Source: Hydnum rufescens UP504 (Eukaryota > Basidiomycota > Agaricomycetes > Cantharellales > Hydnaceae). Taken from it: a stretch of DNA of 64,000 nucleotides. The notes beneath the pieces are model-generated. The model did no database searches. It had not been told where the DNA came from and saw only the letters and a list, made by a program, of their open reading frames with translations. A program made the translations under genes and the position numbers. Location: NCBI GenBank assembly GCA_014904985.1, contig MU128919.1, positions 329,879 to 393,878 of the forward strand, read 5' to 3'. Positions 12,097 to 24,000 of the stretch are shown here, one piece after another; position 1 is the stretch's first letter; every line of letters begins with the position of its first letter.

Positions 12097-12840
12097 TTAC
12101 TTGGAGGTTTTGACGCCTTCTGCGATACTTTTTGGGAGCGGGTGTAAGTGGGGTATACCAGGAAATAGGGATAGAACTAGCGTACTTATGGATTTGCGGT
12201 GTCGTAACTTGCGCTCAAGCTCGGCAGATAGTGCTTGGTAGCGCCGAATTTCAGACTCGAGCTGGAACTGTCGTGCCGAGTTCCCTTGGGCACGGGCCCA
12301 CTCCTTCTCCTCCTGTAATCTTCGATGTTGCCCAGCCGCCACACTGACATCTCGTTCGAGCGATGCAACCTCGTCCAGATCACCCTCATCAACATCTCGA
12401 CGACCCCTTCTTAGGAGGTCTGCATCTGCAGCAGAAGTCGACGGTTCGGGCGGTGCGTTGGTCGGAGACGACGACCTTACGAATTCCTCATCTACTCGGT
12501 GAATCCGTCGATGTCGATGGCGACGGCGGAGATCCCCCGTTGATGGGTTCCTCCCATCGCGCAAGGACAGTTCGTCCCAGCCATGCTGCGCCAATTCGGC
12601 GATGAATACGCCCACCGCTATACCAATGACGCCTCGTGCGAGTATCTCAACTTCGCCAGTATGTGCGTAGTCCCACAACATTCTGCCCGCAAGTCCGCAC
12701 GCAAGGCCTGATGCAATAACGTGCGTGAAATCACTGGAAGATGTATTGGATGGAGCCCTTGAGAAGTGTGATTCAAGGACGTAGAAGAGAACAAGTCCTT
12801 CAGAGATTCCGAGAACTAGTGCACGAGCATGGGGGTTCAT
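12097..12840 (-). CDS. Hypothetical membrane protein with C-terminal coiled coil, 247 aa
   Basis: A single uninterrupted exon, unusual in this window. The first ~90 residues hold three hydrophobic stretches (around residues 7-22, 40-60 and 68-85; the last reads RGVIGIAVGVFIAELAQHGW), consistent with three membrane passes. Residues ~105-150 are Arg/Ser/Pro-rich and likely disordered. Residues ~150-215 are rich in Glu, Arg, Leu and Ala and look like a coiled coil (VASLERDVSVAAG...LESEIRRYQALSAELERKL). I do not recognise the family. The length, single frame and sensible composition support a real gene. An organelle-membrane anchor protein is possible but not shown. Confidence 0.6.
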   Translation of the reverse strand: MNPHARALVLGISEGLVLFYVLESHFSRAPSNTSSSDFTHVIASGLACGLAGRMLWDYAHTGEVEILARGVIGIAVGVFIAELAQHGWDELSLRDGRNPSTGDLRRRHRHRRIHRVDEEFVRSSSPTNAPPEPSTSAADADLLRRGRRDVDEGDLDEVASLERDVSVAAGQHRRLQEEKEWARAQGNSARQFQLESEIRRYQALSAELERKLRHRKSISTLVLSLFPGIPHLHPLPKSIAEGVKTSK

Positions 12841-13717
12841 TCTGCTGCTACTTGTACCAGCGGGAGAAAGCTCGATGAGCTAGAGGCAAGCTTTAGAGGG
12901 GTGTTTTCAGTGCGGTAAGAAGTGACGATTCGGGGTAGGTTGAAGATAGACTCAGGCAAGGTTGCCATGAGGCCCTCGTTTCAACTGGCATTTGCATCCG
13001 TCCCACGCCTTCAAGGCCACCATACCTGCTGCTGGCTGGATACCAGAAGCCATCACCTGCGTTCCTGGGCGAATCAGATGGATCCAATAAAATTTTTCCT
13101 ACCGCATGACATGAGGCTCGTTGGCACTCACGACTTCAAATACTCAAATACATCGCCGAAACGCGTCTGTGGCACACTTTTCTCATCCTAGCTCTGCATT
13201 CCCCAAATTTTAGGACATTGGGTGCACTCAGTAGCCTGCAGTGCCCATGGATTGAGCCAACCATACCTCTCTTATTCTCGAATTCCAATCCACGTGACCC
13301 ATTTCCGCAGTCGTAAATCGACTCGTTGCCATGTTTGGTCGATGATACGTACTAAGATAGATATGGTGTCGATCTGGCTCCCTCATAAATCAAGTTTCCT
13401 TCATTGTCATGATATATCCTCTAACCATTTTTGAAGCGGCTCTACAGTAGATCTGGAATCACTGTACCATGCACTGTCACAATTATAGTACATCAATTGC
13501 TAAAAGATAATGATCTATTCAGCCAACACTACTAGATGAGGTGAATAGAATGCAGTAGCCTCGCCCTTTTCTCGTGTTGCGTTCATGCGTCCATTGCGTT
13601 CGCTCCAACCAAACAAACCGCAACACGAAGCGCGACGTCGGCATTCCCCGTTCGATTTCTTGTTGGCGTCCTTGCATGTGGAGCCGGTGACTTGGCGACC
13701 TTTCAAGGATTTGAAAA
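12841..13717. other. Intergenic between two divergent genes
   Basis: 877 bp between the membrane-protein gene (minus) and the SET gene (plus). It presumably contains both promoters. No gene, repeat or clear motif was found. Confidence 0.4.
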
Positions 13718-15810
13718 ATGTCAGACGATGCGGTCGAATCTCTTATCCAATGGTTCACTCGAAATGGCGGTGTATTCGACTCTGAATGCGTCGGATTCAG
13801 ATATGACGATGAATCTGGCCGAGGAGCATTTGCATTGTCTGATATTCCCGAAGGACAGGTGCTTTTTACGATCCCTCGGCACTTGCTTTTGTCAACTCGG
13901 ACGTGTGATTTGCGTGAGCAACTTGGCGAAGATGCGTGGAAAAGGCTCGGAGCGGGATGGGCTGGGCTTATTCTGTGTATGATGTGGGAGCAGGCGAAAG
14001 GCTCTGATGGAAAATGGTCTGCATATTTTGGTTGGTAGATCCCTCTCATTCCTCCGCCTTGTTTTGGCCAGCTCTTTTTGTACACCCACTGGACTGATTT
14101 TATTGTTATTTATTCATGGGAGGAAGATATCCTTCCTAGGTCGTTCAATACTCCCATGTTCTGGGCTGCGGATGAACTGGAGCTCTTAGAGGGACCACTG
14201 TATTAGGTGCGTCATATGCTGTGCTGTATTTATTATTCCTTTATAATAGGCCGCTAATCTCGTTTTACGCAGAAAAGATTGGCAAGGAGGACGCCGAGGA
14301 GGAATACCGCTCTCGGATCGTCCCTGTTATTAAGGTCTGCCTTTTCTTTGGAATCATCCCTCTGTTATTAGGGATAATTCCTTTCGATGAACCGGTTTTA
14401 ACGAGTCTTCATGCCCCTATTTGATATATAAATATATGTACAGACCCGACCGGACCTGTTCCCTCCATCAATACTTGCAGTCATTTTACACACTAGAGAA
14501 CTTTCACCATCTGGGGAGCAGTATCCTCTCTCGTAGTTTCCACGTCGAGGTCTGGCAGGGTGAAAAGGATCATGCATCGGAGGACGAGGAAGGCGTACGA
14601 TGATGATGATGCTCGGGCTCCTGGTGGGTCTCTCGACGGACCGAGTGGGGGCAAGATCAGTGGAGTCGTATCTGATGAAGATGCGATGGATATAGACACC
14701 ACGAAGGAGAACCATAACGGCGAGGATGAGGGAATGAGGACGAGGACGAGGATGATGATGACGAGGAAAGGAGGATGCAAGTGATGTCTCAATGGTTCCG
14801 ATGGCCGATATGCTTAATGCTCGACATGGATCCGACAATGTAAGTGAAGCTCCTCATCCTGCTTTCCTTCATCACCATTAACACTTGAGCGTAGGCGCGC
14901 CTATTTTACGAAGAACATTCGGTCTCCATGATCTCTACTAAGTCCATAAAAGCAGGGGAACAAATAGTGCGCAGGGTTTTTCCTGTTTCCCGTATTCACC
15001 TTGGCTCGAGCTCCTTTTCTAAACCCTGTCGTCTCGGTTTTTCCACAGTGGAACACATACGGCGACCCCCCGAATAGGCGATTTGCTGCGGAGATACGGG
15101 CACGTCGATTCAGTCCCACTCCCTGACGGATCGTTTGGCAATCCAGCGGATGTGGTGGAAGTCAAAGCCAGTCTCGCTGTTGAGGTTGTGGCCTCCACAT
15201 CAAAACCGGACATTGCCAAAAGTATAGACGAGCGAATAGACTGGTGGCTAGAACAAGGTGGCGATGAGTTGCGTGCTTCATCCTACTCCTTTCTTGCATT
15301 CCAACACTTTCCCCGTGTTCTTACACAAAATGCCAGTGTGTTTGTGATAGAAGCCTCCACACCTTCCCTGCCCGCGGAACTCATATCACTCCTACGTCTC
15401 CTCCTTATGCCACAGCCTGAATGGGCAAAGACTAAAATGAAGGAGAAGCCCCCGAAACCGAGCCTCGACGCAGAGCTCATTCCTGTGGCTATCAAGATGC
15501 TCGTGATGCGACTGGAAATGTATGAAACGACCCTCGAGGTATGAGGCCATTCCTTTATGACATTTCGTTGATCTGCTCCAAGGATGGATATTTCTGCCAG
15601 GCCGATACCCAGCTCCTCGCCAATATGTCTTCGTTGTCACGGAATTTACGAAACGCGGTCTTGGTGCGAGCAGGAGAGAAACGGATTCTTAATTCAACAT
15701 TGGATAATCTCAGGACTCTGCTTGCGAAGACGACGGAAGAGAAAGCGAGAGTGGGGAAAAAGAGAAGGGGGAAGAGTGACGGAGAGAGTAGAAAACGTTC
15801 GAGGAAATGA
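13718..15810 (+). CDS. SET-domain protein lysine methyltransferase, SETD6/Rkm4-like
   Basis: Members methylate lysines of ribosomal or other cytosolic and nuclear proteins using S-adenosylmethionine. Exons: 13718-14030, 14127-14206, 14273-14334, 14444-14839, 14895-14966, 15049-15538, 15583-15810. The split SET domain shows RGAFALSDIPEGQVLF at its start, MVPMADMLNARHGSDN in the middle and GEQIWNTYGDPPN (catalytic Tyr) at its end. LLRRYGHVD follows and leads into the Rubisco-LSMT-type substrate-binding region ending in a basic KKRRGK tail. Single-base conflicts occur at ~14,191 (GGG where GGGG fits), ~14,480, ~14,592 and ~15,074 (AGGC where AGC fits). Either the assembly is locally poor or the gene is a recent pseudogene; the otherwise perfect conservation favours error. 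Confidence 0.75.
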
Positions 15811-15938
15811 TGTGCTGTGCTTCAAATTTCTGAACCCACCACGATACTCACTAGTACTAGGGCAATCATACGCATTTGGATTTCATTGGAGCTATACGAC
15901 AAGAAACACTATACTACAGACACATGGTAATCGCACAA

Positions 15939-16395
15939 CTAATTCGGCTTGTTGCCCGTCTTGTCACCGAGCCCGATGGCGTCCTGACGGGAAGAATGAG
16001 ACGATGGGGACAGAAGGAGGGGACAGTGCATACCTTGGCCTTGTCGAAGAGCGAGGCTCCGCTTTCGTTCGAGTTCCCAGAGACAGAGTCGGTGACCTTC
16101 TGAGTGTTGGATTTCTCCGATTGGGGTTGGAGGGTGGAAGCGATCGAGTCGGTGGCGCCTTTGATGTGGTCACCGGCTTGTTCTGTTGCAAAGGGGCGTG
16201 AGAATTGCGAGTGGGAGAGGAGGCAAGTGCGTGAGGACATACCTGTGAGACTCTTCTGGCTATCGGGCTTCAGCGCAGAGGTAGCCTTGTCGGTCGCAGA
16301 TTGACGTCCCTGTAGAAACGCGAGGAAAGACGCGTTGGGTGAGCAGGAGAGGGAGGTGGGAAGGGGGGGTTATAGGCACGTACAGTGTCAGACAT
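15939..16395 (-). CDS. Hsp9/Hsp12-family heat shock protein, 90 aa
   Basis: Small hydrophilic stress protein that in yeast (Hsp12) associates with membranes and is strongly induced by heat, osmotic stress and stationary phase. Four exons read without conflict: 16384-16395, 16243-16309, 16034-16182, 15939-15983. The protein starts MSDTGRQSATDKATSALKP, contains the family repeat STLQPQSEKSNTQK and ends in GLGDKTGNK. The first exon encodes only four residues (MSDT), so the start codon would be missed by simple gene finders. A good TATA box lies ~95 bp upstream of the ATG, as expected for an inducible gene. Confidence 0.93.
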
Positions 16396-16489
16396 TGTGA
16401 TACGAGTTGATACGAGTGGGTAACGGTTTGAAAATGGAATTTGGGGGAAGATGGGGGTTGGGAGGAACAGAAAACGCGGGAGACTCTTT

Positions 16490-16498
16490 CTTATATAG
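16490..16498 (-). promoter_or_regulatory. TATA box of the Hsp9/12 gene
   Basis: CTATATAAG read on the minus strand, about 95 bp upstream of the start codon at 16,395. Position and sequence fit a strong TATA element. Confidence 0.6.
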
Positions 16499-17363
16499 GG
16501 CGCCGGGGACCCAGCTAGATTCGCATCCGGAGCGGGTTCAACCACCACTGCGTCATGGCGAGCACATCGATACTTTGCTTCCGGGGCAATGCCACCCAAA
16601 AATCGAGGTATCCGGCCATAGAACGAACAAGCTAGTTTGAGGTACTATGTAAGGGATTGGGAGGAGTGGGGGAAACCTCCTGACATAAAGGGCCAGATCA
16701 TCGTAAATAGGACAAGTCATCAACACGCCTCAAGACGACATTACGGAGAGTGACTCCACAGTGAGAAGATTTTTCGGCGATAGGATTTGAAGGCAAAGTG
16801 TGGAAAACAATATTGTTTTTTTTTAAACCATGGATCAGTCCCTCTCCGACCATAGAGTGTCCCCACATTAGTCAATGTCACCTTTTCGGTAGCAGAAGAT
16901 CCAACACAAGTGCATGGAGAGGACAGTGTGGTGTGGGAAAGACACTCTCACAAGACCAACAGATTGCCATCCACAGAGCAAGGCCAGACCTTTCCAAGGC
17001 ATTGTTCGCATTTTGACATTCTGCAAGTACTGGCCATGAGTGTGAGGTCCACATTAGATTAGGCCATGTTCCAAAATGTTGGCAACAGAAGATCCAATAT
17101 CCAAAAGCTGTCTAGTCAGAGGTGGAGAGCACATCACAGAGACTGCAGGATTTGAATACTCTCAACAAAAGTCGAGTTGTTTGGGATTGCATTACTCCAA
17201 AGTGTAAAGGCAGTCCAAGGTGACTACCATCCAGCAGCCATACCCTGCACTCAAGCCACAGGGTTCTGCCATCTGATGGACTTTCCCGCATTTCCTAACA
17301 TTCGGAGGATGGTGGACTGCGGCAACTGTCCGCTCGGCAACTTCCATTCCCCACCACGACAAG
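16499..17363. other. Intergenic; nothing recognised
   Basis: 865 bp between the Hsp9/12 promoter and the ATP synthase gene. No gene, tRNA or repeat was identified. Confidence 0.4.
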
Positions 17364-18122
17364 ATGGCAGCTCTACGTACTATTGCTTCGTCTGCGAGCC
17401 TGTCTGCCGCACGTCGTGCACCGCTCGCGTTCGCCAACATTCGCCGCGGCTACGCCGAGGTTGCTGCTCCCGCAGCCGATAAGCTACAACTTTCTTTGGT
17501 CTTACCGCATCAGGTGCGTCTTTTCGCAAAGATGCTCTACAAATCTAGGATTTTCGACTCACCATGTCGTTTCGTTGGCCCTTGTGCTTCTTTCGTTTGC
17601 CGTAGACCATCTTCAAGTCTACGGATGTGACCCAGGTGAATATTGCTGCGTCAACTGGTGACATGGGTATCCTTGCCAGTCACGTTCCCTCTGTCGAGCC
17701 TCTTCGTCCTGGCGTCCTAGAGGTCATCGAATCCAGTGGCCAAAGCTCGAAGTGGTTTGGTCTGTATTATATACCCAGTTCCCCCCGAAATATCACTTTG
17801 CTAATGAACGCCCTTATCACAGTTAGCGGCGGGTTCGCAATCGTCCACCCGGGTAGCATCCTCACTATCAATGCCGTAGAGGCTGCCTCTCTTGATTCAT
17901 TCTCCCTTGATGTGAGTACTGAGTCTCAATGCTGAACCAATCGTTTACCCCCTCGGCACTATCCAATTCCTGAATATCTCTCCACTCTTCCACCAGGCTA
18001 TCCGACAGAATACAGCGGAGGCCCAAAAGGTTATTGCTGGTAGTGCATCGGAGGAAGACAAGATCGAGGCGCGCATCGAGGTAGAAGTATACGAAGCCTT
18101 GCAGCACGTCGTGACCAACTAG
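17364..18122 (+). CDS. ATP16: Mitochondrial F1-ATP synthase subunit delta
   Basis: Part of the central stalk of the F1Fo ATP synthase (homologue of bacterial epsilon), coupling rotation to catalysis in the mitochondrial matrix. Four exons join in frame: 17364-17513, 17606-17759, 17823-17911, 17997-18122, giving 172 aa, the usual fungal length. Residues 1-~35 are an Arg/Ala/Ser-rich mitochondrial presequence with few acidic residues. The beta-sandwich domain carries the diagnostic NIAASTGDMGILASHVPSV and the GGFAIVHPGS strand. The C-terminal helical hairpin starts at AIRQNTAEAQKVIAG. No anomalies. Confidence 0.95.
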
Positions 18123-19138
18123 ACAAAATCCAGCCCTATGTACATTCCCCGACTCTTAGAACGAAGGGGTCTCCTTATGGAGCGCGATTTGGACGGCCGG
18201 CTGCGCGGATGTAAAATGTTTCCTCTGTGGGTTTTTGCCAAGATTTAAAACCGCGTATATTCGTTGGTCTTGTTCCCCGGCGCGTTCCAACAAGCTATTC
18301 CCTCGTAAGGCTTGTTCTTCGGCGCGTATTACCAGGGGAACCCAACCGCCATCGTGATCCCTTCTCTGGTAAGCTCGGCGGTATCCAGTAGCCTGCCTTA
18401 GCGATATACTAACTCACCACTAGAATCCTCGCTCATAAGTGAATCAATCCTACGCCCGTGATGATCTTTGAGAGGACTGTACTAACCTCCACCCAGCCAT
18501 TAAAAAAAGTGAAAATGAAATGAGTCCAGAAATACCACTCAGCGGAATCTCATGATATGAGGGCGGTTGGTAGATCCTATGGCAGACCCGAGGCAATGTC
18601 TATCCAAGGCATTCATGTGTGCTTCTGGTCAGTGCCTTGGGGAAATTGTATTGTAAGTACTTAAATTCCTTCGGAGTTGATAACTCCCCTCTACCCACAG
18701 GTGTCATTCTAGGACAAAGCAGAGTTGACAGGGGAGGGAGAAGGAATAAGAGGAATGGGAATCCTATGTGTCAGGGTGACACTGCTGTCAAGGCCACAAA
18801 GCAGAAATAATGCAAATATTAAGACACCAGTAAGGTGGGTTCTTCAACTTTGCCTTGTCTCCTCCCAACCTCCCCTAGTAGAGAGCTTCTCCCACTGGGA
18901 CTTTGGTGCTGCCCTAGGTTTAGTTAGACTGCCACTCCAGGGCCAAACCCCATGTCTCACTGTACATGGAAGGGACAAAGGAATCCCCCACTCTAGGCAC
19001 TAACTTCATCTTGAATGTGAGAGGGCAAGAGGGAAGAGTGAATAGGGACAAAATGATACCAGTTGGCCAAGGGGCTCAGTCACTATCTATAGAGGCAAGG
19101 GGGAAGGTCAGCAGGGTGTGGAGTTGGGCTCTACTTAC
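18123..19138. other. Intergenic; turns CpG-poor and repeat-like after ~18,600
   Basis: The first ~400 bp are the ATP16 3' region. From ~18,600 the sequence is CpG-depleted like the transposon areas, but no coding potential or named element is visible. Confidence 0.4.
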
Positions 19139-19620
19139 TGTTAAGGGTTGTTTGTAGTATGAGGAGGTGATTAAGTAATTGGGTTGAGTATGAATGAAAA
19201 GTCCTTAAGATGGCTGACTGAGAGTTTGTGAACAAAGATTATGTAAGTGTGAAGGCAAAGGAATAGGAGGGAGTGAACTAAATTCCAAAAGACTCAATAC
19301 AAGGGGACTTTGAGACAGAGTTGTGAAACAAAGAGAGGTTTCATGAGAGTGATCAACCAAAGACAATATATTCTCAATCTTCTAAAGAGCAAGAGTACAG
19401 GATGTAGCTACTTATATACCAAAAGGTTAAAGGTAATTTATTTAAGGAAGGTGGTGTGATATAAGGAGTGGTGCGATATGTGGGGTGATGCAATGTGTGG
19501 AATGGTGCAATGTATGGGATGGTGTGATGTGTAAATAATGGGTCAAGGAGTAGTCATTGTCACATGATCATTGGGAGTTGCTATCCTGCTTCTGTGATCA
19601 AGGTTGCAAGTATGACTCAG
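19139..19620 (+). repeat. Decayed solo LTR, same family as 50,401-50,783
   Basis: Begins TGTTAAGGGT and can be aligned by eye, with many substitutions, to the LTR at 50,401-50,783 over the first ~300 bp. The segment around GCTACTTATATAC, a likely LTR TATA region, is shared. The right end is uncertain, and no target duplication is recognisable. Confidence 0.45.
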
Positions 19621-19993
19621 ATGAAAGTGAAAGTTAAATCAAACTGATGAAGAAGATTGATGTGCAAGAGTTCCAGTCAAGGGATCAAGTACAGTTGAGA
19701 ACATGTGACTCTGCCACTCAACTGATTATCTAGCTGGGAGACTGCAGCTCATTCCTCCATCTCAGTCTCTGTCACTACTCAAGCCAACAACTTGTAATAT
19801 ATTTTGTACCATAAATGGTTAGGCTGAGTCTGGATCAAGTCCTTTGAACAAAAGACTTGGCTCGACTTGGCTCAGGCTTGAGTTGGCTCAAGCCCAAGTC
19901 TTTGGCAACACTAACTCTGAGGACCCAATCTGAACCCTGATAAGGCTCAGAGCACATTTCCGGGGTCTCAGAAAAAAGTCACTGTGATTAGTG

Positions 19994-20403
19994 TGTTGGA
20001 GCGAGGAATTGCGGAAACAACCGGGTGTGCTGACGGAGACAAGCACAACCCCACGAGGCTATGCTGATGGCTTCACCAATCATTATTCATGAATCTACTG
20101 TTTGGATCTTATAGCTAGGTTTCACCGGCAATCTTTTACCCCTTTGTTTTCTTGCTGCCATCATTGACAAATTGGACTTTTACTTCATGTTTTACCCCAT
20201 TTTATGTGTTTCCGTGCCTCCTGTAAATACTATAAAAGACGGGCTTTGACCCTCAAAATCCCAAGGACTTCTCTGTGTGTTCTTCCCACCATTGCTGCTT
20301 AATTCACCTGGGTGACTTGAGTCTCGCCAGTCTACCGAATTCATCCTCACCCGCTTAGTAATCAGGGGGAGTTCTTCTTGCGCAAATACCGTAACTCTCA
20401 CTA
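19994..20403 (+). repeat. Solo LTR, 410 bp, with TAGTG target duplication
   Basis: Starts TGTTGGAGCGAGG and ends CTCTCACTA. The same five bases TAGTG precede (19,989-19,993) and follow (20,404-20,408) it. A TATA-like CTATAAAAG lies at about 20,228, as in an LTR promoter. No internal retrotransposon sequence is attached, so it is best read as a solo LTR. It is richer in CpG than its surroundings, so it is probably younger. Confidence 0.65.
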
Positions 20404-20408
20404 TAGTG

Positions 20409-21075
20409 TTGCCACAACTTGCTCAACCGAATTGAGTCAAGTCAAGTCGAGTCACAGAGTCATAAATTTTCTCACCAACTACAACAGATGATGGATTTTT
20501 TTACCATGGTATGAAAGAGAGGACAATAAAACAGTAGGAGTCATTGAGCTATAAGCAAAAAGTGGTGTGATAGGGACACCACAAGGCTATCTTTTTTTTG
20601 CGACTTCGAGTCGTGGCATCACTAAGTGTGATGCGTGACAGAACTTGAAATAGGGACCATATTACATAAGCATCGATGCTATTCAATTGTGCATCGAGTC
20701 TTCGAAGTTTGGCTTCCGGCCCTGCAAAGATCTCAGAGCCTCCGAAGCACCATTCATTTTGCAATGCACTAGGCCAATTGACGAATTTCATTGGCTTCAG
20801 CTTGTGGAAATTTTGTCAAGCTTGCATTTTATGATTTTTATAGCTAACAGAGTGCACATCACTGAAATCTGGAGTAAAATATAACATTGAGACCTTGGAT
20901 CTGTGGCTAAGGTGTAAGGGGCATCCCGATCCAAGTTTCCATGTGGGTGTCCGGTGATATCCGATTTCGAGTCGGGGTGACAGGGCATTGCCGACGAGAA
21001 TACTTGGAATCCGACTTTTTTCCTGTGCATCTTCACAAAAAGGGTGGTGTGTTCGAGTGCTCGCGTCCCCATCTC
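20409..21075. other. Intergenic upstream of the AlkB-like gene
   Basis: No gene recognised. An in-frame extension of the downstream gene reaches 20,941 but looks non-coding. Confidence 0.35.
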
Positions 21076-24000
21076 ATGTCGGCGGAACACACCTCCAGGC
21101 GGTACCAATGGGATGACCGTTCCTTTGTCTCAGAAACGCCTTTATGTGATGCCTTCGTAGCGCGTCAATACCAGGAGAGATATATGCCAAAGCTGCGCAC
21201 TCGGCGCACAGAGGACACATGGACAGCCCAGACATTCAACGAAGCTCTCTGGCTTAATGGAATCATCGAGGATCTCAAAAAAAATAATGCCGTACGTGTA
21301 GCATTTTCGCATAATTTACCCCCTAGATCCCAGTATCAAATTCTTTTTATGCATTAGATAAATATTGTAAGGCAGTGGCTTGATATATTTTGCAGAACAT
21401 GGCTAGACAGGGACGCGTCTTTCCTGGACGTCATAGACGACTCCACAATCGAAGGATTCATCCGAACGCATTGGGCGTTACACACCAAATCTGAGAGCGA
21501 AAGAACTCTCGCTGAGCGCATGATGAAACATCTTTACGGACTGCTTGACGGCCCGGAAAATTTTGGGAGCCGTGCATCGCCCTCCAAGAAGAGGCATCGG
21601 GGAAACGGTGGCCCTTCTTACGATGATAAGGCGTCGAAACAGCATCCAAATGCGGATGGCTTTCTCCTCACACAGCAGGATGCCTCGCTCACAACCGGAA
21701 CTATCGTCCCGCTTCCTGGCGAATCATCCAAAAAGAAGAAGCGTCGCAAACACGCTGGGCCTTCTCATATTCCTGATGTTCAGAAGCAAGACCCCAAAGT
21801 GGAAACAGTTCTTCCTCCATCCCACAGTCGTCCACTCGGCCCCGGAGCCGTCGTTATTCCCCCTATTGAGGCGCCCACAAGAAAGAAGCGAGGGAGAAAG
21901 CCAAAACAGGCCAAGCCTTTCCATGATCCTCCCCCATTGCAACAGCCTCGACAAGCCGAAATGGTTCCCGACACATCTCAGCATATCTCGCCCACAGTCA
22001 GGCCCCCCTCTTTGTTCCCATCTAATCCAATAGGAGTGGATATCAGTCTTGATGACGATGCTTCGTTAGGGTGGACTAATCCTCCCAGGCCAATTCCGGT
22101 CCCCGCGGCGGGGCGGTATCCCCGCTCTAGTTCCCACGCACAAAATGAGGATGATAACATCAGGACTCCGCCATCGACCGGTGCAACTCTAGACGTACCT
22201 CCAAAGGGGCGCAAAGTCCTCACAACGCCGCACGAATCGGACGAAATGGCGCCGAGAAAAATTACCCCATTTAGCACGGGTGCGGCAGTCCACCTTACGC
22301 CATGATGGTTTATTGATGCTGTATGTGCAGACCAAACCCTCACTCGCCCTCGGTTTGCAAAGCGCCTCGACAAGGTGGCCCCTCTAAAACAAACTCAGAA
22401 CCAGCCGGACGATCGTCCGATACTCGCTGCTGAGCCTCAAATATGGGCTGAGGTTCGAAGTTGATTTTTTTGCCCTTTGCATAGCTAAAGGCCCTGTGTG
22501 TCCTTTCAGAATCGGAGCGAAGTCAGCGAGTCCTTAGAGTACTTTAGAAGAGCTCAAGGGGGTGTTCATTCGAAGGATAATGTGGCCATAGGATATCTTC
22601 TTGATGGATATCCCACAGACCGTGATTGCTGTACAGAAGGAGGAGAAGTAATAATATCCCATGGGTGAGCTTCGCGTCGTTCCGCTGGGAAGCTGCCTAA
22701 CCTGTCGCTTTCCAAGTGGTGGGAGCATGGGGTCCGAGAAAAATGAACATGGCGTTGTTACCGCCATGAAGTCTGACCATAACGCTGCGGAAAGATCGGT
22801 CAAAGCACTGTTAAATGCTTTCAAAGAAAAAAATCCGGTTGCAGTCCTTATTGGTGATCGCTATCGTGGGTTCCCTTTTCGTCTTCAGACAGAGAATCAA
22901 GAATATAGATTCATAGTATTGGGCTGGTATGCCATCACCCATGCATGGGGTACGTATATTCCCCTCTTCTTTCAGCACTTAGCTACATCCACTCACTGAC
23001 GGATTCCTAGCATACCCTGAAGCAAATATTTTGACTACTGCCAAAGTGTCAAAGCCTGGACAAGGTGCCGTACAATACTCGTCGGGATTGCAGCACCCTG
23101 AAATTATTGCAACTGCAGCCACTAGGTACATGTTTAGATTCCAGTGGTTGAACACGCAAGGGATGCCTTGGTGGCGCTTGCCAGCATCCATGACGGCCTC
23201 GATGCTCAATATAGCGAATACCAATGGCCCCGAACAGCCCGCAGAACTGGCGCACGACGTCCACGCTTCGGGGGTGCACACTGCTGTACCGTAAGTTAAG
23301 GCGTTTAGCGAAAACTGAAACATAAGCAGAGCACCCCTTACCTTGCTAGGATCGATTACGACTGTGAGTGCTGTGGGAGAAATAGTCCCATGGTTTTCGA
23401 CAGACCTCTGTGCCTCCAGCCGGATTGCAAACAGTTCGACAAGGTTTTGACTATAGTATATCCTATCATCATTGAAAGTATTCTTATTCCCTGTACAGGA
23501 GTATTTCCCGCCAGATCTTACGTACAACGCCAACTTCTTACGTCGTCTTGCCCTCGACGAACCCCAATATGTCATTTCTATGCCTATTGAGCCCTCGGTT
23601 CCCGTTCCAGAAGATTCGACGTCGCGGCGAGCATGGGATGGATTAGTCTGCCCCACATGCCACAAGCTGACCCAGAGATTATTCTGGAAGGGATGGTTCT
23701 GTACCGTTTGCAAGGTCCGCTCATTTCTCTTCGTCGTTCACTACATATTCTCAATCCAATGGACTTGGTCGTATAGACTTACCCGGAGTTTGCGAATCAC
23801 ACCCTCCGAGATGCCCAGGATTTCACTACCCTACGACTCACGGCAGCCCGACTGTCCCACCCACAGTTCCCGGTCTCCTTTAACCCCTGCCGAACGGAGG
23901 GTGAGGTGTAGTATACAGCGGTCTGGTTTACACCCTTCCTATGAAGTAAGTGAGAGGTCTCAAGCGATAATTCGTTGTTTGATGACGGTCCTTAGGTGTA

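Noticed and set aside
22303..22305. In-frame TGA in the AlkB-like gene, followed by a BRCT-like WFIDAV reading
   Set aside because: A 51-nt intron (22,280-22,330) with good GT-AG ends removes both the stop and the BRCT-like stretch and keeps the frame.
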